In this document: positions 1 through 7,218 of the stretch, piece after piece | Position numbering within the stretch: the stretch's first letter is position 1 | How the letters are laid out: every line of letters begins with the position of its first letter | Virus record (IMG/VR): IMGVR_UViG_3300046524_000309 | Location: 1-23,690 of that record | DNA from: a virus | Strand: one strand, 5' to 3' | DNA: 23,690 nt | The notes under the pieces: model-generated | Told to the model about the DNA's origin: nothing | Databases searched by the model: none | Seen by the model: only the letters and a program-made list of their open reading frames with translations | Position numbers and translations under genes: made by a program

Positions 1-268
1 CGTTGGCCCCCAAGTGATCGAGGTCGCCGCGAATGGCGTGCGCCAGCAATAGCGCCTTGCCGGCGTCATTGACCCGGGCGCGGTTGCCGACCTTGTTGTA
101 AGCCCCAACCTCAAGCACTTTGACCACCGGATCGCTTTCCAGCGCGGCCGTCCAGTTGCCGCCCATGTACCCGCGAAACACGCCCAGCCCGTCCTGATAA
201 ACCTCTTCAAAGTCCAAAGGCTCCAACACGGTCGGTGCCGGCAACGACGACAGATCAACGGTACTCAT
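1..268 (-). CDS. Baseplate assembly protein J (P2 gpJ/gp47 family), N-terminal part only
   Basis: Only the first 89 or so residues are inside the window and the rest continues past the left edge. The N-terminus, read from the minus strand, begins MSTVDLSSLPAPTVLEPLDF, the typical opening of P2-type gpJ proteins. In P2-like phages gpJ builds the outer baseplate wedge together with gpW and gpI. The ATG at 268-266 overlaps the stop of the preceding wedge gene (ATGA), so the two are probably translationally coupled. The neighbours, gpW-type wedge and gpV-type spike, support the call. Nothing in the visible part suggests damage. Confidence 0.85.
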   Translation of the reverse strand, partial: MSTVDLSSLPAPTVLEPLDFEEVYQDGLGVFRGYMGGNWTAALESDPVVKVLEVGAYNKVGNRARVNDAGKALLLAHAIRGDLDHLGAN

Positions 269-591
269 GCGGCCACCTCCAACGTGACGCTGTCGCCCAG
301 GTACTTCCCGACGATTTGCAGATTGATTTGCCCGCCAATGACGGAAATGACGCGCACCTGTTCCAGCTTCAAACGCGGCTCCCAGCGCCCTAGAGCGCGG
401 GCGACTTCAGCCTGTACGGCGCTTTTCCAGCCCTCGTTTACGGGCAAATCGACAAACCGGCGCAGCTTGCTGCCGTATTCCATACGGTGCCGGCGACTGC
501 CCAGCGGCGTGCCCAAGATGTCTGCGACGGATTGGCGCAAGTGCTTGATGCCGGAAATGGGTTGGCCGGTGTGGCGATCCATTCCGATCAT
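265..591 (-). CDS. Baseplate wedge protein, GPW/gp25 family (P2 gpW type)
   Basis: The product has 108 residues, about the usual length of P2 gpW and T4 gp25 proteins. The N-terminal block MIGMDRHTGQPISGIKHLRQ, followed by DILGTPLGSRRHRMEYGS, is the family signature. These proteins have a lysozyme-like fold without enzyme activity and form part of the contractile-tail baseplate wedge. The start ATG at 591 is preceded by AAGGAG eight bases upstream, which favours it over the second ATG four codons in. It is five bases downstream of the small unknown gene and overlaps gpJ by four bases. This is unrelated to the lambda gpW-type connector found at 7011-7217. Confidence 0.93.
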   Translation of the reverse strand: MIGMDRHTGQPISGIKHLRQSVADILGTPLGSRRHRMEYGSKLRRFVDLPVNEGWKSAVQAEVARALGRWEPRLKLEQVRVISVIGGQINLQIVGKYLGDSVTLEVAA

Positions 592-596
592 CTATG

Positions 597-845
597 TCAC
601 TCCTTGAACGGCTCGTATTCTTCGCTGGCTTTCAGGAACTTGACCGCTTCGATGTCGGCGGCCGGCACCACGACCGTCGCCTTGTCGACCGGATAGGAAC
701 GGTCAGTACCGGGCACGATCACCAGTCGCGACGTGTAGAGCTTGTCGCGGAATTTCAAGGACTCAGGCGATGAGTAAGTTGAGGATGACAATGCCGGTTC
801 CGTGGACGTTTGCGCATCGGTTGAGGTCATATCGATCTTGGCCAT
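597..845 (-). CDS. Small phage protein of unknown function between spike and wedge genes
   Basis: The product has 82 residues and I do not recognise its family. It has a Ser/Thr-rich N-terminus (about residues 6-28), then a stretch with several beta-strand-like segments (LYTSRLVIVPG, KATVVVPAADI), and an acidic C-terminus. I chose the ATG at 845 because a good ribosome site (GGAGA) lies five to nine bases upstream. An upstream in-frame ATG at 875 would place the start inside the terminator hairpin. The gene sits directly after that hairpin and five bases before the gpW wedge gene, so a minor baseplate or assembly role is possible. That is inference from position only. Confidence 0.7.
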   Translation of the reverse strand: MAKIDMTSTDAQTSTEPALSSSTYSSPESLKFRDKLYTSRLVIVPGTDRSYPVDKATVVVPAADIEAVKFLKASEEYEPFKE

Positions 846-862
846 GTGATTCTCCAGGCATG

Positions 863-885
863 AAAAAGCCCGCACTGGGCGGGCT
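863..885 (-). terminator. Rho-independent terminator between gpV and the small baseplate gene
   Basis: Read on the minus strand this is AGCCCGC, loop CCAGT, GCGGGCT, then TTTT. It is a compact GC hairpin with a T-run. It lies inside the leftward structural operon, so it would lower expression of the distal baseplate genes unless transcription is antiterminated. A near copy lies at 3992-4015. Confidence 0.75.
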
Positions 886-900
886 GGATGAATGTTTGGG

Positions 901-1488
901 TTAATGCTTGTGGTGGTTGTCGCTGTTGCCGACGGCCATGATGTTGCCAGCGCCGTCGATGTTGCCCGTTACGGATAACGCTCCGTCGATATTGACAGGC
1001 CCTTTGATATTCACGGTCGCTTCAAGATCAATCGTTCCCGACTTCACCGTTACCGCGTTATCCGTAACGACGACGTCCGTGCCGCCGACCTTGATCGCCA
1101 CCGTGCCACTCGGCAGGGTGATGGTGTAAGACTTGGCCTGCCAGTCGTAGACCAGCGAGCCGCCATCATCAAAACGCCAGACCTCGACGTGGTCGCGGTT
1201 ATCTGGCGGCGGTCCGGCATTGCCATACAAGCCCGGGACAAACGTGCCTTGTGACACGTCACCGCTGGGACTGATCAAACTGCCCTGCTCGCCCAAAGAC
1301 GGCGCCCGCCAGTGCCTAGCCTTGCCGGCGGCGATGCTGTGCCACCGCACCCAAGCGCTGACCCATTCACTGCCATCCGACACGCGACATACCGGCGGCG
1401 AAGCGGACAGATCCAACGCAACCACATAGCAAGCCTTTATCGCCCCTGCGATCATGCGGTCATGCTGGGCGCTCGCGTAGCTGCTCAC
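901..1488 (-). CDS. Baseplate assembly protein V (P2 gpV, tail spike)
   Basis: The product has 195 residues, close to P2 gpV (211). The N-terminal two thirds match the gp45/gpV OB-fold region (for example [17 protein letters not shown] and [22 protein letters not shown]). The C-terminal part is a repetitive beta-strand segment ([38 protein letters not shown]) ending in NHHKH. This fits the trimeric beta-helix membrane-piercing spike, whose tip binds iron through an HxH motif, here H193 and H195. The start is GTG at 1488. It overlaps the upstream stop (GTGA) and has GGAGG just upstream. Its job is to puncture the outer membrane at the tip of the contractile tail. Confidence 0.92.
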   Translation of the reverse strand: MSSYASAQHDRMIAGAIKACYVVALDLSASPPVCRVSDGSEWVSAWVRWHSIAAGKARHWRAPSLGEQGSLISPSGDVSQGTFVPGLYGNAGPPPDNRDHVEVWRFDDGGSLVYDWQAKSYTITLPSGTVAIKVGGTDVVVTDNAVTVKSGTIDLEATVNIKGPVNIDGALSVTGNIDGAGNIMAVGNSDNHHKH

Positions 1489-2000
1489 ACATCCTCCGCA
1501 GGGGCAAAGTCCTCTTTGGCGTCGTTGTTGAATCCAATGAGCAACATGCCCGGCGGCTCGTCAGGCCAGAGCCATTCCTCCGGGCCGAGATAGACTTGCT
1601 GAGTCCACTCCACCAGCCACACGGTGTATCCATCCAGGTGCGGCTGGGTCCAGTCCTGCAGCGATTGCACAAACTCGGCGGGTTCAACTGCCAACCCCCA
1701 CGTCTGCGAACGCAGCAGCACCGCCAACTGCGTCGCCAATTGCACGGCCTGTTGATGGTGGTGCGGCTTGATCGGGTCAACAATGATGCGAGCCTCGAAC
1801 TTGCAGACCAGCGAGGTTTCGCCGGTGCCGATATCGGTACCCGGCTCGATCTCGGCCACCTCCAGAAACACCGCTGGCAGCAACACGCGATCCTTAATGT
1901 CTGGCCAGGCCGTGACGGCCTGCACGCCAGGCAAGTGGGTACGCAGATGCTGCTCTACCGCCCGATAAAGCTGGTCCAGGCTGAACGGTTCTTCAGACAT
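1485..2000 (-). CDS. Tail completion/terminator-like protein (gpU or Mu gp37-like position)
   Basis: The product has 171 residues. The visible pattern is an N-terminal helix ([23 protein letters not shown]), then alternating strands with [12 protein letters not shown] and [10 protein letters not shown], a helix rich in Ala and Leu ([19 protein letters not shown]), and [13 protein letters not shown] near the end. This layout resembles small tail terminator proteins such as lambda gpU or Mu gp37, and the gene sits directly after the gpZ-type gene, as U follows Z in lambda. The start ATG at 2000 has GAGGAT upstream and overlaps the gpZ stop by eight bases. The longer in-frame extension upstream is read-through of another frame and was rejected. 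Family assignment is tentative. Confidence 0.6.
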   Translation of the reverse strand: MSEEPFSLDQLYRAVEQHLRTHLPGVQAVTAWPDIKDRVLLPAVFLEVAEIEPGTDIGTGETSLVCKFEARIIVDPIKPHHHQQAVQLATQLAVLLRSQTWGLAVEPAEFVQSLQDWTQPHLDGYTVWLVEWTQQVYLGPEEWLWPDEPPGMLLIGFNNDAKEDFAPAEDV

Positions 2001-2658
2001 TGCCGATCCTCTTAAGGTATTTCTGCAGCTCAAAGTTGAGTTCCTGCTTGAGAATCTCCAGCAGACGCTCATCTGCCTTTTTGACCCAGCTGTCGAAATG
2101 CGGCCGGGCTTGCTCCAGCGACACCTTGGCCTTGGCCAGCGGGAAACGACTACCGTTTTCGGCGACCCACCCCGAACTCGGCCCGCGACCGGGTGACACC
2201 GTGCTGTCGGGGAAGTCATCCGCGTTGAAATGCTTGCTGGCCGTGCGTATCCAGATGTCGGGTTTGTTGCCGTACACCTTTTTGAGAAAGGCACCTTGGT
2301 AACGCCGCCCCGCCACTGACACGCCGCTCCCGGTCTGCCGCGCCCGCCCGATCCGGCTGGACTCGATGGCGTTCAAACCGAACCACAGTTTGCCGCTCGC
2401 GGCACCGCCGGAAACCGGATAGCTGCGCAACCGTTGACGCACCGCTGCTACGGCAATGCGCTCTGACCGGCTGACGGCTCGGGCGATGTGCGTGCGCAAC
2501 CAGCCCAACGTTTTGTTGATCGCACGCCGATGCGCCGCAGCAGCCGCTTTCGGCACCACCTTGGCAAAGTCTTGGAACGCCTGAAAATCTGCGGCCGAGG
2601 ACTGGATAGAGATCATCCCGCCCCCGGCCGAGGGTTTGAAATAGCTGCCGACGCTCAT
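1993..2658 (-). CDS. Prophage minor tail protein Z family (lambda gpZ-like tail completion protein)
   Basis: The product has 221 residues (lambda gpZ has 192). It shares the gpZ layout: an N-terminal helix leading to AAAAHRRAINKTLGWLRTHIARAVS, a basic segment (AVAAVRQRLRSYPV), then VAGRRYQGAFLKKVYGNKPDIWIRTA, which parallels the lambda block around NRRIPGAF. The C-terminus is helical and charged. In lambda, gpZ is needed for proper joining of head and tail and for DNA passage. The ATG at 2658 overlaps the stop of the connector gene (ATGA). Here the protein must serve a tail whose baseplate is P2-like, so it marks the border between the two modules. Confidence 0.8.
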   Translation of the reverse strand: MSVGSYFKPSAGGGMISIQSSAADFQAFQDFAKVVPKAAAAAHRRAINKTLGWLRTHIARAVSRSERIAVAAVRQRLRSYPVSGGAASGKLWFGLNAIESSRIGRARQTGSGVSVAGRRYQGAFLKKVYGNKPDIWIRTASKHFNADDFPDSTVSPGRGPSSGWVAENGSRFPLAKAKVSLEQARPHFDSWVKKADERLLEILKQELNFELQKYLKRIGNV

Positions 2659-2975
2659 GGCCGCAACCTCAGAATCAGGGCGACCAGTCCGTCGCCGCTC
2701 GGTTCGAGCTGTATCAGGTCGTAGTCACCGCCGCCATCCAGGGCAGGCAAGTCGACGCTGACCAGCATGCCCTGTTCCAGACCTTGCGAATCGCTGACGC
2801 GAATCTCGAAGCGCGGCTCGCGCAACCCGGTGTTGAGCTTGCCGAACTTGGGTTGCAGCCAGGGCGCGGCGAACATGCCGAACACTGGTTCGTCGCGACC
2901 CTCGATCCGTGCGGTATCGCCGAGCGTTTCGAACACCACCGCGTCGACCTCGGCGATCAGATCGCGAAAGCCCAC
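2655..2975 (-). CDS. Head-tail connector, lambda FII-like
   Basis: The product has 106 residues from a GTG start at 2975, two bases after the capsid stop. An extension to 3017 would overlap the capsid gene and reads as shadow sequence. The protein is predicted to be mostly beta (TARIEG, VFGMFAAP, REPRFEIRVSD, GMLVSVDLPAL, DYDLIQLEPSGDGLVALILRLRP), as expected for the head-tail attachment family related to lambda gpFII (117 residues). In lambda, FII completes the head neck and receives the tail. Its place directly after the capsid gene and before gpZ matches the lambda order. No strong ribosome site is visible, so translational coupling to the capsid gene is likely. Confidence 0.7.
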   Translation of the reverse strand: MGFRDLIAEVDAVVFETLGDTARIEGRDEPVFGMFAAPWLQPKFGKLNTGLREPRFEIRVSDSQGLEQGMLVSVDLPALDGGGDYDLIQLEPSGDGLVALILRLRP

Positions 2976-2977
2976 GG

Positions 2978-3973
2978 TCAGAGTTCCAACAGGATCTGGG
3001 CCAGTGGCCGAGTGCACAGGTGCAACGGGTTAGATTGCGCTTCACCGGCCATGCCTTTGTTGAACGGCATCGGTTCGATCTTGCTGTAGTACGGCACGCC
3101 TTCAGTGTTGACCGTTTCCATATAGTCAGCCGGTGCAAACACCGAGATGTAGAGGTCTGGCACGCCTTCGGGAATCAGCAGTGCTTTATCGTCGTGGACG
3201 AACGACACACCGGCGATCTTGCCGCGATAACGCTCCCAGACAATGCCGCCGAATTCGAAGCTTTCACGGGCATCACCGCGCAACGCTGCGGCTTGCTGGG
3301 TGTTGAGGAAAGTCTCCTTCACCTTTACGTTCTTTAGGAGCTGATTCCAGAAATTCTTACCGCAGAACGCTCTCGAACCACTGCTGGTAATGCTGCCTAA
3401 CTGTTCTTCCTGCAGATCCAGCGCTTCGCCGCACTTAACGCGAAATTCCGTGTCAGGATTGTCGAGTCCCATGGACATTTTTTTGCGGGTCACACCGAAC
3501 GTTTTGTAAATGTCGAGCAACACGGTTTTGCCATCTGCGTCCAGAATCTGGCCGTTCAGCGCACCCATGCGCTGGAATTCGTGCGTAGCGTCGAGCTGTC
3601 GACGAGCTTTACCCAAACGCTTGTTGACCACGTCCTGCACGGCTTGCAGTTCCGAACGGGTGCCAAAGGCGCGAATGCCTTGGATCTCATCGGCCTTGAT
3701 GGCGAAGCGTTGCGGCAGGTGCACGGTGTTGAACGGGATCAGGTTGCGCTTGCTGCCACCGACGACCAAACCGGATGTACCACGCTCACCGGCTGGTACC
3801 AAGGCCAGGGTGTCGCCGTCCTTTTCGATCTGGACCGTCAGAGTGGTGATGCCCTCCTCCTGAAACAGACCGAGGCTGCTGATGCGACCCGGGAGGTATT
3901 CCTGTTCGTTGATGGCGGCGGTCAGCGAAGAGACCGAGAACGCATCATCGTTAAAGATTTCAATGTCAGCCAT
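2978..3973 (-). CDS. Major capsid protein, lambda gpE family
   Basis: The product has 331 residues, close to lambda gpE (341), and fits the phage capsid E family. It begins MADIEIFNDDAFSVSSLTAAIN and continues with the long N-terminal arm (PGRISSLGLFQEEGITT), the strand block TLTVQIEKDGDTLALVPAGERG, and HLPQRFAIKADEIQGIRAFG. Near the end, GIVWERYRGKIAG and IPEGVPDLYISVFAPADYMETVNTEG are typical of the family. It forms the icosahedral shell. The ATG at 3973 has GGAGA about eight bases upstream, which favours it over the in-frame start at 3994. A terminator hairpin (3992-4015) lies directly upstream, between this gene and the decoration gene. Confidence 0.95.
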   Translation of the reverse strand: MADIEIFNDDAFSVSSLTAAINEQEYLPGRISSLGLFQEEGITTLTVQIEKDGDTLALVPAGERGTSGLVVGGSKRNLIPFNTVHLPQRFAIKADEIQGIRAFGTRSELQAVQDVVNKRLGKARRQLDATHEFQRMGALNGQILDADGKTVLLDIYKTFGVTRKKMSMGLDNPDTEFRVKCGEALDLQEEQLGSITSSGSRAFCGKNFWNQLLKNVKVKETFLNTQQAAALRGDARESFEFGGIVWERYRGKIAGVSFVHDDKALLIPEGVPDLYISVFAPADYMETVNTEGVPYYSKIEPMPFNKGMAGEAQSNPLHLCTRPLAQILLEL

Positions 3974-3991
3974 GAAGCTATCTCCAGAAAG

Positions 3992-4015
3992 CAAAAAACC
4001 CGCACAGGGCGGGCT
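3992..4015 (-). terminator. Rho-independent terminator between decoration and capsid genes
   Basis: Read on the minus strand this is a hairpin with CCCGC and GCGGG arms followed by TTTTTT. It sits in front of the capsid gene, the product needed in greatest amount, so either the operon is antiterminated or a separate promoter feeds the capsid gene. I see no clear promoter. The hairpin and its surroundings are nearly identical to those at 851-890. Confidence 0.75.
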
Positions 4016-4037
4016 GGATAATTGGTGGCGATCGTCT

Positions 4038-4382
4038 TTAGCGGACGATCAGGAAGTGGGTGGCCAGTGCTTTTTCGGCTGCCGGATCCAGACCGGTCAG
4101 GTGCGCTTCGCTGACTTCGGCCAGCCGCACCACAGCACGACCGCGCCGAACCACGTCCGATTCACCCAGCGGACCGTAGAGAATGGCGATAGCGTTTTCG
4201 CTGCCGTCTTCGGCCGTTGGGTTGTACGGGGCGAATTCGCCGGTCAGGCTGACTAAACCGAGGATCTGCCCCGGCTCTAATGCAGGGCCGGCAGCGACAT
4301 TGATTGCCTCGCGGGAAATGGTGCCAGCCGCTTCGGACAGGAGAAATTCACCTGCATGCATCGGCTCTCGTTGGATCGTCAT
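4038..4382 (-). CDS. Head decoration protein, lambda gpD family
   Basis: The product has 114 residues (lambda gpD has 110). The N-terminus MTIQREPMHAGEFLLSEAAGTISREAINVAAG, then LEPGQILGLVS, and later AIAILYGPL and the C-terminal AVVRLAEVSEAHLTGLD match the gpD family (HDPD). The protein binds as trimers on the expanded capsid and stabilises it after DNA packaging. The ATG at 4382 overlaps the stop of the protease gene (ATGA). The order protease, decoration protein, capsid is the same as C-D-E in lambda. Confidence 0.92.
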   Translation of the reverse strand: MTIQREPMHAGEFLLSEAAGTISREAINVAAGPALEPGQILGLVSLTGEFAPYNPTAEDGSENAIAILYGPLGESDVVRRGRAVVRLAEVSEAHLTGLDPAAEKALATHFLIVR

Positions 4383-5533
4383 CGTCTTGCTCCTGTAGCG
4401 GAATGGGATTTACCTGTGTGGGCAGCTTGGCGGGCCGACCAGATAGATGGCTGATCAATTTTCTTGGCTTGCACCTTAGGTGCCGGGTCATCGTCCAGTG
4501 GTAGGCTGTTGTCGATTTCAAAGCCTTTGCCGCTGGTAACGATCTTGTCGAACAGACGCGCCCGGACCGCCGCCGCATCCAGCCCTGCCGCGACATACTC
4601 GGCGCTGAATTCGGGCAGACGCGCGGCCACGCAGAGGTCGTTCACCGCCTTGGCGCGTGCTAGGCCGGCGAGAACGATTTCCTCGCTTTCGAGCTGGGTG
4701 GAATTGAGCAGCGGCTCAATCAGGTTGCTGATGCCCGCCGCCGTGCAGCGCTGAGTAATCATCAATGCCAACTTGGCCGAGTCCACTACAGGCGCCACCT
4801 GCGGCGGATCGACAGGTTCGAGTTCGGGATCCGGTTCAGGTGGCTCGTCGAGCTGGGCCACCAACTCAGCCGGAGCGTGCTGGAATCGTTGCAACACCGC
4901 GCCTTGACCGAGGCATGCTTTGACTTTGATGCCGTCCCCAACTTCGTCTGCAAGTCCAAGAGCCACTGCTTCGTTGGCAGTCAGCCAGGTTTCAGCATCA
5001 ACCATTCGCCGCAACTCGGCGTCATCAATGTCCGGCGCCTTGGCCTTATAGGCCGCGATGATCGCCTCCAAGGTTTGATCCAATACATCAGCGACCCGTC
5101 GAAAGTCCTCAGCGCCACCGCCTGCATAGGTGTATGGGTTGTGAATCATCAACATGGCGTTCGCCGCAATTACTACGCGGTGTGCACCGCACACGGCGAC
5201 ACTCGCGGCACTGGCAGCAAGCGCATCGATACGTCCGGTGCAACGCTCGCCCAAACGCGACAGCGCGTTGTGCATGGCCAGTCCGTCGAACAGGTCGCCG
5301 CCGATGCTGTTGAACGCGGCCACCACCGGAGACACGCCATCATCCATGGCGCGCAGATCCTGCACGAATTGATTGGCAGTGATGCCCCACGCGCCGATCT
5401 CGCCATAGACGAAAACCTCGATCACCCGCTCGGTGGCCTCTCCGCTGGCCTGCAGGGCGTACCAGGTCTTATCCTGAACTTCGACGCGTTTGCCTGCGCG
5501 GTTGTAAATGCGCGGTCGCGCTTGTTTGCTCAT
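4379..5533 (-). CDS. Head maturation protease, ClpP-type (S14 family), with C-terminal scaffold-like region
   Basis: The product has 384 residues. Residues 38-200 look like ClpP: NSIGGDLFDGLAMHNAL (about 75-91), catalytic Ser108 in DALAASAASV, His131 in MLMIHNPYTYAGGG, and the block AETWLTANEAVALGLADEV (180-198). The usual catalytic Asp position in that last block aligns with Glu181, with Asp179 two residues away, so the acidic member of the triad is uncertain. Residues 215-245 are Pro/Glu/Asp-rich, followed by a helical region to the end that could serve as scaffold, as in lambda gpC/Nu3. It cleaves the scaffold and portal during head assembly. The start overlaps the portal stop by four bases. 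Confidence 0.9.
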   Translation of the reverse strand: MSKQARPRIYNRAGKRVEVQDKTWYALQASGEATERVIEVFVYGEIGAWGITANQFVQDLRAMDDGVSPVVAAFNSIGGDLFDGLAMHNALSRLGERCTGRIDALAASAASVAVCGAHRVVIAANAMLMIHNPYTYAGGGAEDFRRVADVLDQTLEAIIAAYKAKAPDIDDAELRRMVDAETWLTANEAVALGLADEVGDGIKVKACLGQGAVLQRFQHAPAELVAQLDEPPEPDPELEPVDPPQVAPVVDSAKLALMITQRCTAAGISNLIEPLLNSTQLESEEIVLAGLARAKAVNDLCVAARLPEFSAEYVAAGLDAAAVRARLFDKIVTSGKGFEIDNSLPLDDDPAPKVQAKKIDQPSIWSARQAAHTGKSHSATGARR

Positions 5534-7011
5534 GGTTGCTCCTTGTCGTCAGTGTCTTCGACGGCATAAAGGGTGTTGTAGTTGAGGCCCAGTTCTGTAG
5601 CCCGTGCCAGATCGGCAGCGTTTTCCAGATCGACCGTTTCGGAGTCGTAGCCGGTGCGCAGCACCATCTCGCTGCGAGAAGAGAACCCGGCCTGTACCTC
5701 CATCCGGCGTGCCTGCACGTCCTGTACTGGCTGGATGTAGGCCCAGCCTTGTGGCACCCATCGAGTGCGCAGGTACTGGCGGCGTTTCTGTGCGTAATCG
5801 TCCAGCACCAGAACGCCAGACAGCACCGCCATGTCCATCCACGCCGCTCGGACCGGGCGGCAGAGTTGATGCACGTACACGCTGAATTGCAGTTGTTCCA
5901 GGCGGCGCCGAAACTCGTTGAGCACCACCCGCAGTGCTCGGTCGTTGATCCCGCGCATGTCACCAGTGAGGATCTCGTAAGGCGTGCCCGACCCCGCTGC
6001 AGCAGCCATCAGTTGTTGCCGCATGAAGTCCGGGTAGTTGTTGCCGGCGTCTGGTGGTTTGGAGAACTCAACCTCCTCTCCCGCGCCCAGTTCCTGCATG
6101 GTGCCGGGTTCGAGCGCGACCATCGGGGTGAATCCGTCGCGATCCAGATCCAGCAAGGCGCCGGTAACTGGATCGCGTGGCGCTTGCCCCGACTCCGGTG
6201 CCGGACGCTTGATGAAACCGGCAAAAAGGTTGGCCACTTCCTGACGGAACAGCACCGCGTCGTCGTAGTTGTCGAGACTGCGTAGACGCTTGAGCACCGG
6301 CGACAATCGCGGCACACCGCGCAACTGGCCCGGTTCCACCGGTTCGAAGATGTGCAGCACCTGAGCCGCCGGCACGCGGACCAGCTGGTTGTAGCCGGCG
6401 TTCAGCGAGGCTGCATCGCGCGGATGCGACAGGTACATCCAGTACGCCACCCGCTTGCCGCCCGGGGTGAACTCGATGCCGGCGCGGATGACGTTGCCGT
6501 TTTTGGTGCTCTCGAATTTGTCGTGCGGCACGAATTCCGGCGCCAAGATTTGCAGCTGCAGCGGAACCGCCAAACCTTCGTCCAAACTGCGAGGACGCAA
6601 CCGGACGAAGCACTCGCCCGATGTTTCCACCGTGCGCGCCACCAGCGCCTGCTGGCCGTAAAAGTCGGTGCGATCATCCGCATCAGACTCATCGACCCAA
6701 TCGCACCAGAGTTCCTGCAGCAGCTTGCGCAAAGCATCATCGTCGGTTGTCGGCCGAGGCGTTATACCGGTGCCGATCAGGTTGCTGACGCGCTTGTCGA
6801 TGACATTGAAGGCGTAGGGGTCGTTGCGAACCGCCGCCCGCGAGCGCGACCGCAGATTGCGCAGGGCGGGAGTGTTGATGCTGTTGATCCCGTTGTCGGG
6901 AGCGTCCCAGCCAGTAGAGCGGCGCCCTTCTCCAGCGCCTTCGTAACTGGCCTTGATGTTGGACGGCAGGACAAATCCGTTGCGGGTCAGCGTTGGGAAG
7001 TGTCGGGCCAT
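5530..7011 (-). CDS. Portal protein, lambda gpB family
   Basis: The product has 493 residues (lambda gpB has 533). Recognisable blocks are TPALRNLRSRSRAAVRNDPYAFNVIDKRVSNLIGTGITPRP near the N-terminus, ETSGECFVRLRPR, IEFTPGGKRVAYWMYLSHP, LHIFEPVEPGQLRGVPRLSPVLKRL and GTPYEILTGDMRGINDRALRVVLNEFRRRLE. These are hallmark segments of lambda-type portals. The protein forms the dodecameric ring through which terminase drives DNA and to which the neck binds. The ATG at 7011 shares one base with the stop of the connector gene (TGATG). The reading frame is intact across its full length. Confidence 0.95.
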   Translation of the reverse strand: MARHFPTLTRNGFVLPSNIKASYEGAGEGRRSTGWDAPDNGINSINTPALRNLRSRSRAAVRNDPYAFNVIDKRVSNLIGTGITPRPTTDDDALRKLLQELWCDWVDESDADDRTDFYGQQALVARTVETSGECFVRLRPRSLDEGLAVPLQLQILAPEFVPHDKFESTKNGNVIRAGIEFTPGGKRVAYWMYLSHPRDAASLNAGYNQLVRVPAAQVLHIFEPVEPGQLRGVPRLSPVLKRLRSLDNYDDAVLFRQEVANLFAGFIKRPAPESGQAPRDPVTGALLDLDRDGFTPMVALEPGTMQELGAGEEVEFSKPPDAGNNYPDFMRQQLMAAAAGSGTPYEILTGDMRGINDRALRVVLNEFRRRLEQLQFSVYVHQLCRPVRAAWMDMAVLSGVLVLDDYAQKRRQYLRTRWVPQGWAYIQPVQDVQARRMEVQAGFSSRSEMVLRTGYDSETVDLENAADLARATELGLNYNTLYAVEDTDDKEQP

Positions 7012-7217
7012 CAGACCCCCTTCCCTGCGTGGTACAGCCGGACCACACGTGAGCGTGGCCCGGCGGCGCTGGCAAGTGACGAGCGTATTTCTTCACGCGC
7101 CTTGAGCAGTTCATCGACCGTGCGGTATTCCACGGTACGGTCGGTGTAGCGCACAGTTTTCTCACCGCGTGCGATGGCCGCCTCAACCGCGTCGAGGTGC
7201 TTTTTCGTAAAGGACAT
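7011..7217 (-). CDS. Head-tail joining protein, lambda gpW family
   Basis: The product has 68 residues, exactly the length of lambda gpW. The helical N-terminus MSFTKKHLDAVEAAIARGEKT, then a short strand region (VRYTDRTVEYRTVDELLKAREEI) match the alpha/beta fold of gpW. It binds the portal after DNA packaging and is the platform for the next connector, FII, which is also present in this operon. The start at 7217 is one base after the large terminase stop. The gene lies between terminase and portal, as in lambda (A-W-B). Confidence 0.88.
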   Translation of the reverse strand: MSFTKKHLDAVEAAIARGEKTVRYTDRTVEYRTVDELLKAREEIRSSLASAAGPRSRVVRLYHAGKGV

Positions 7218-7218
7218 A

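Noticed and set aside
4379-4762. Nested scaffold gene (Nu3-like) starting at the internal ATG at 4762 of the head protease gene
   Set aside because: No ribosome site is visible upstream of that ATG. A cleaved C-terminal domain is enough to provide scaffold.
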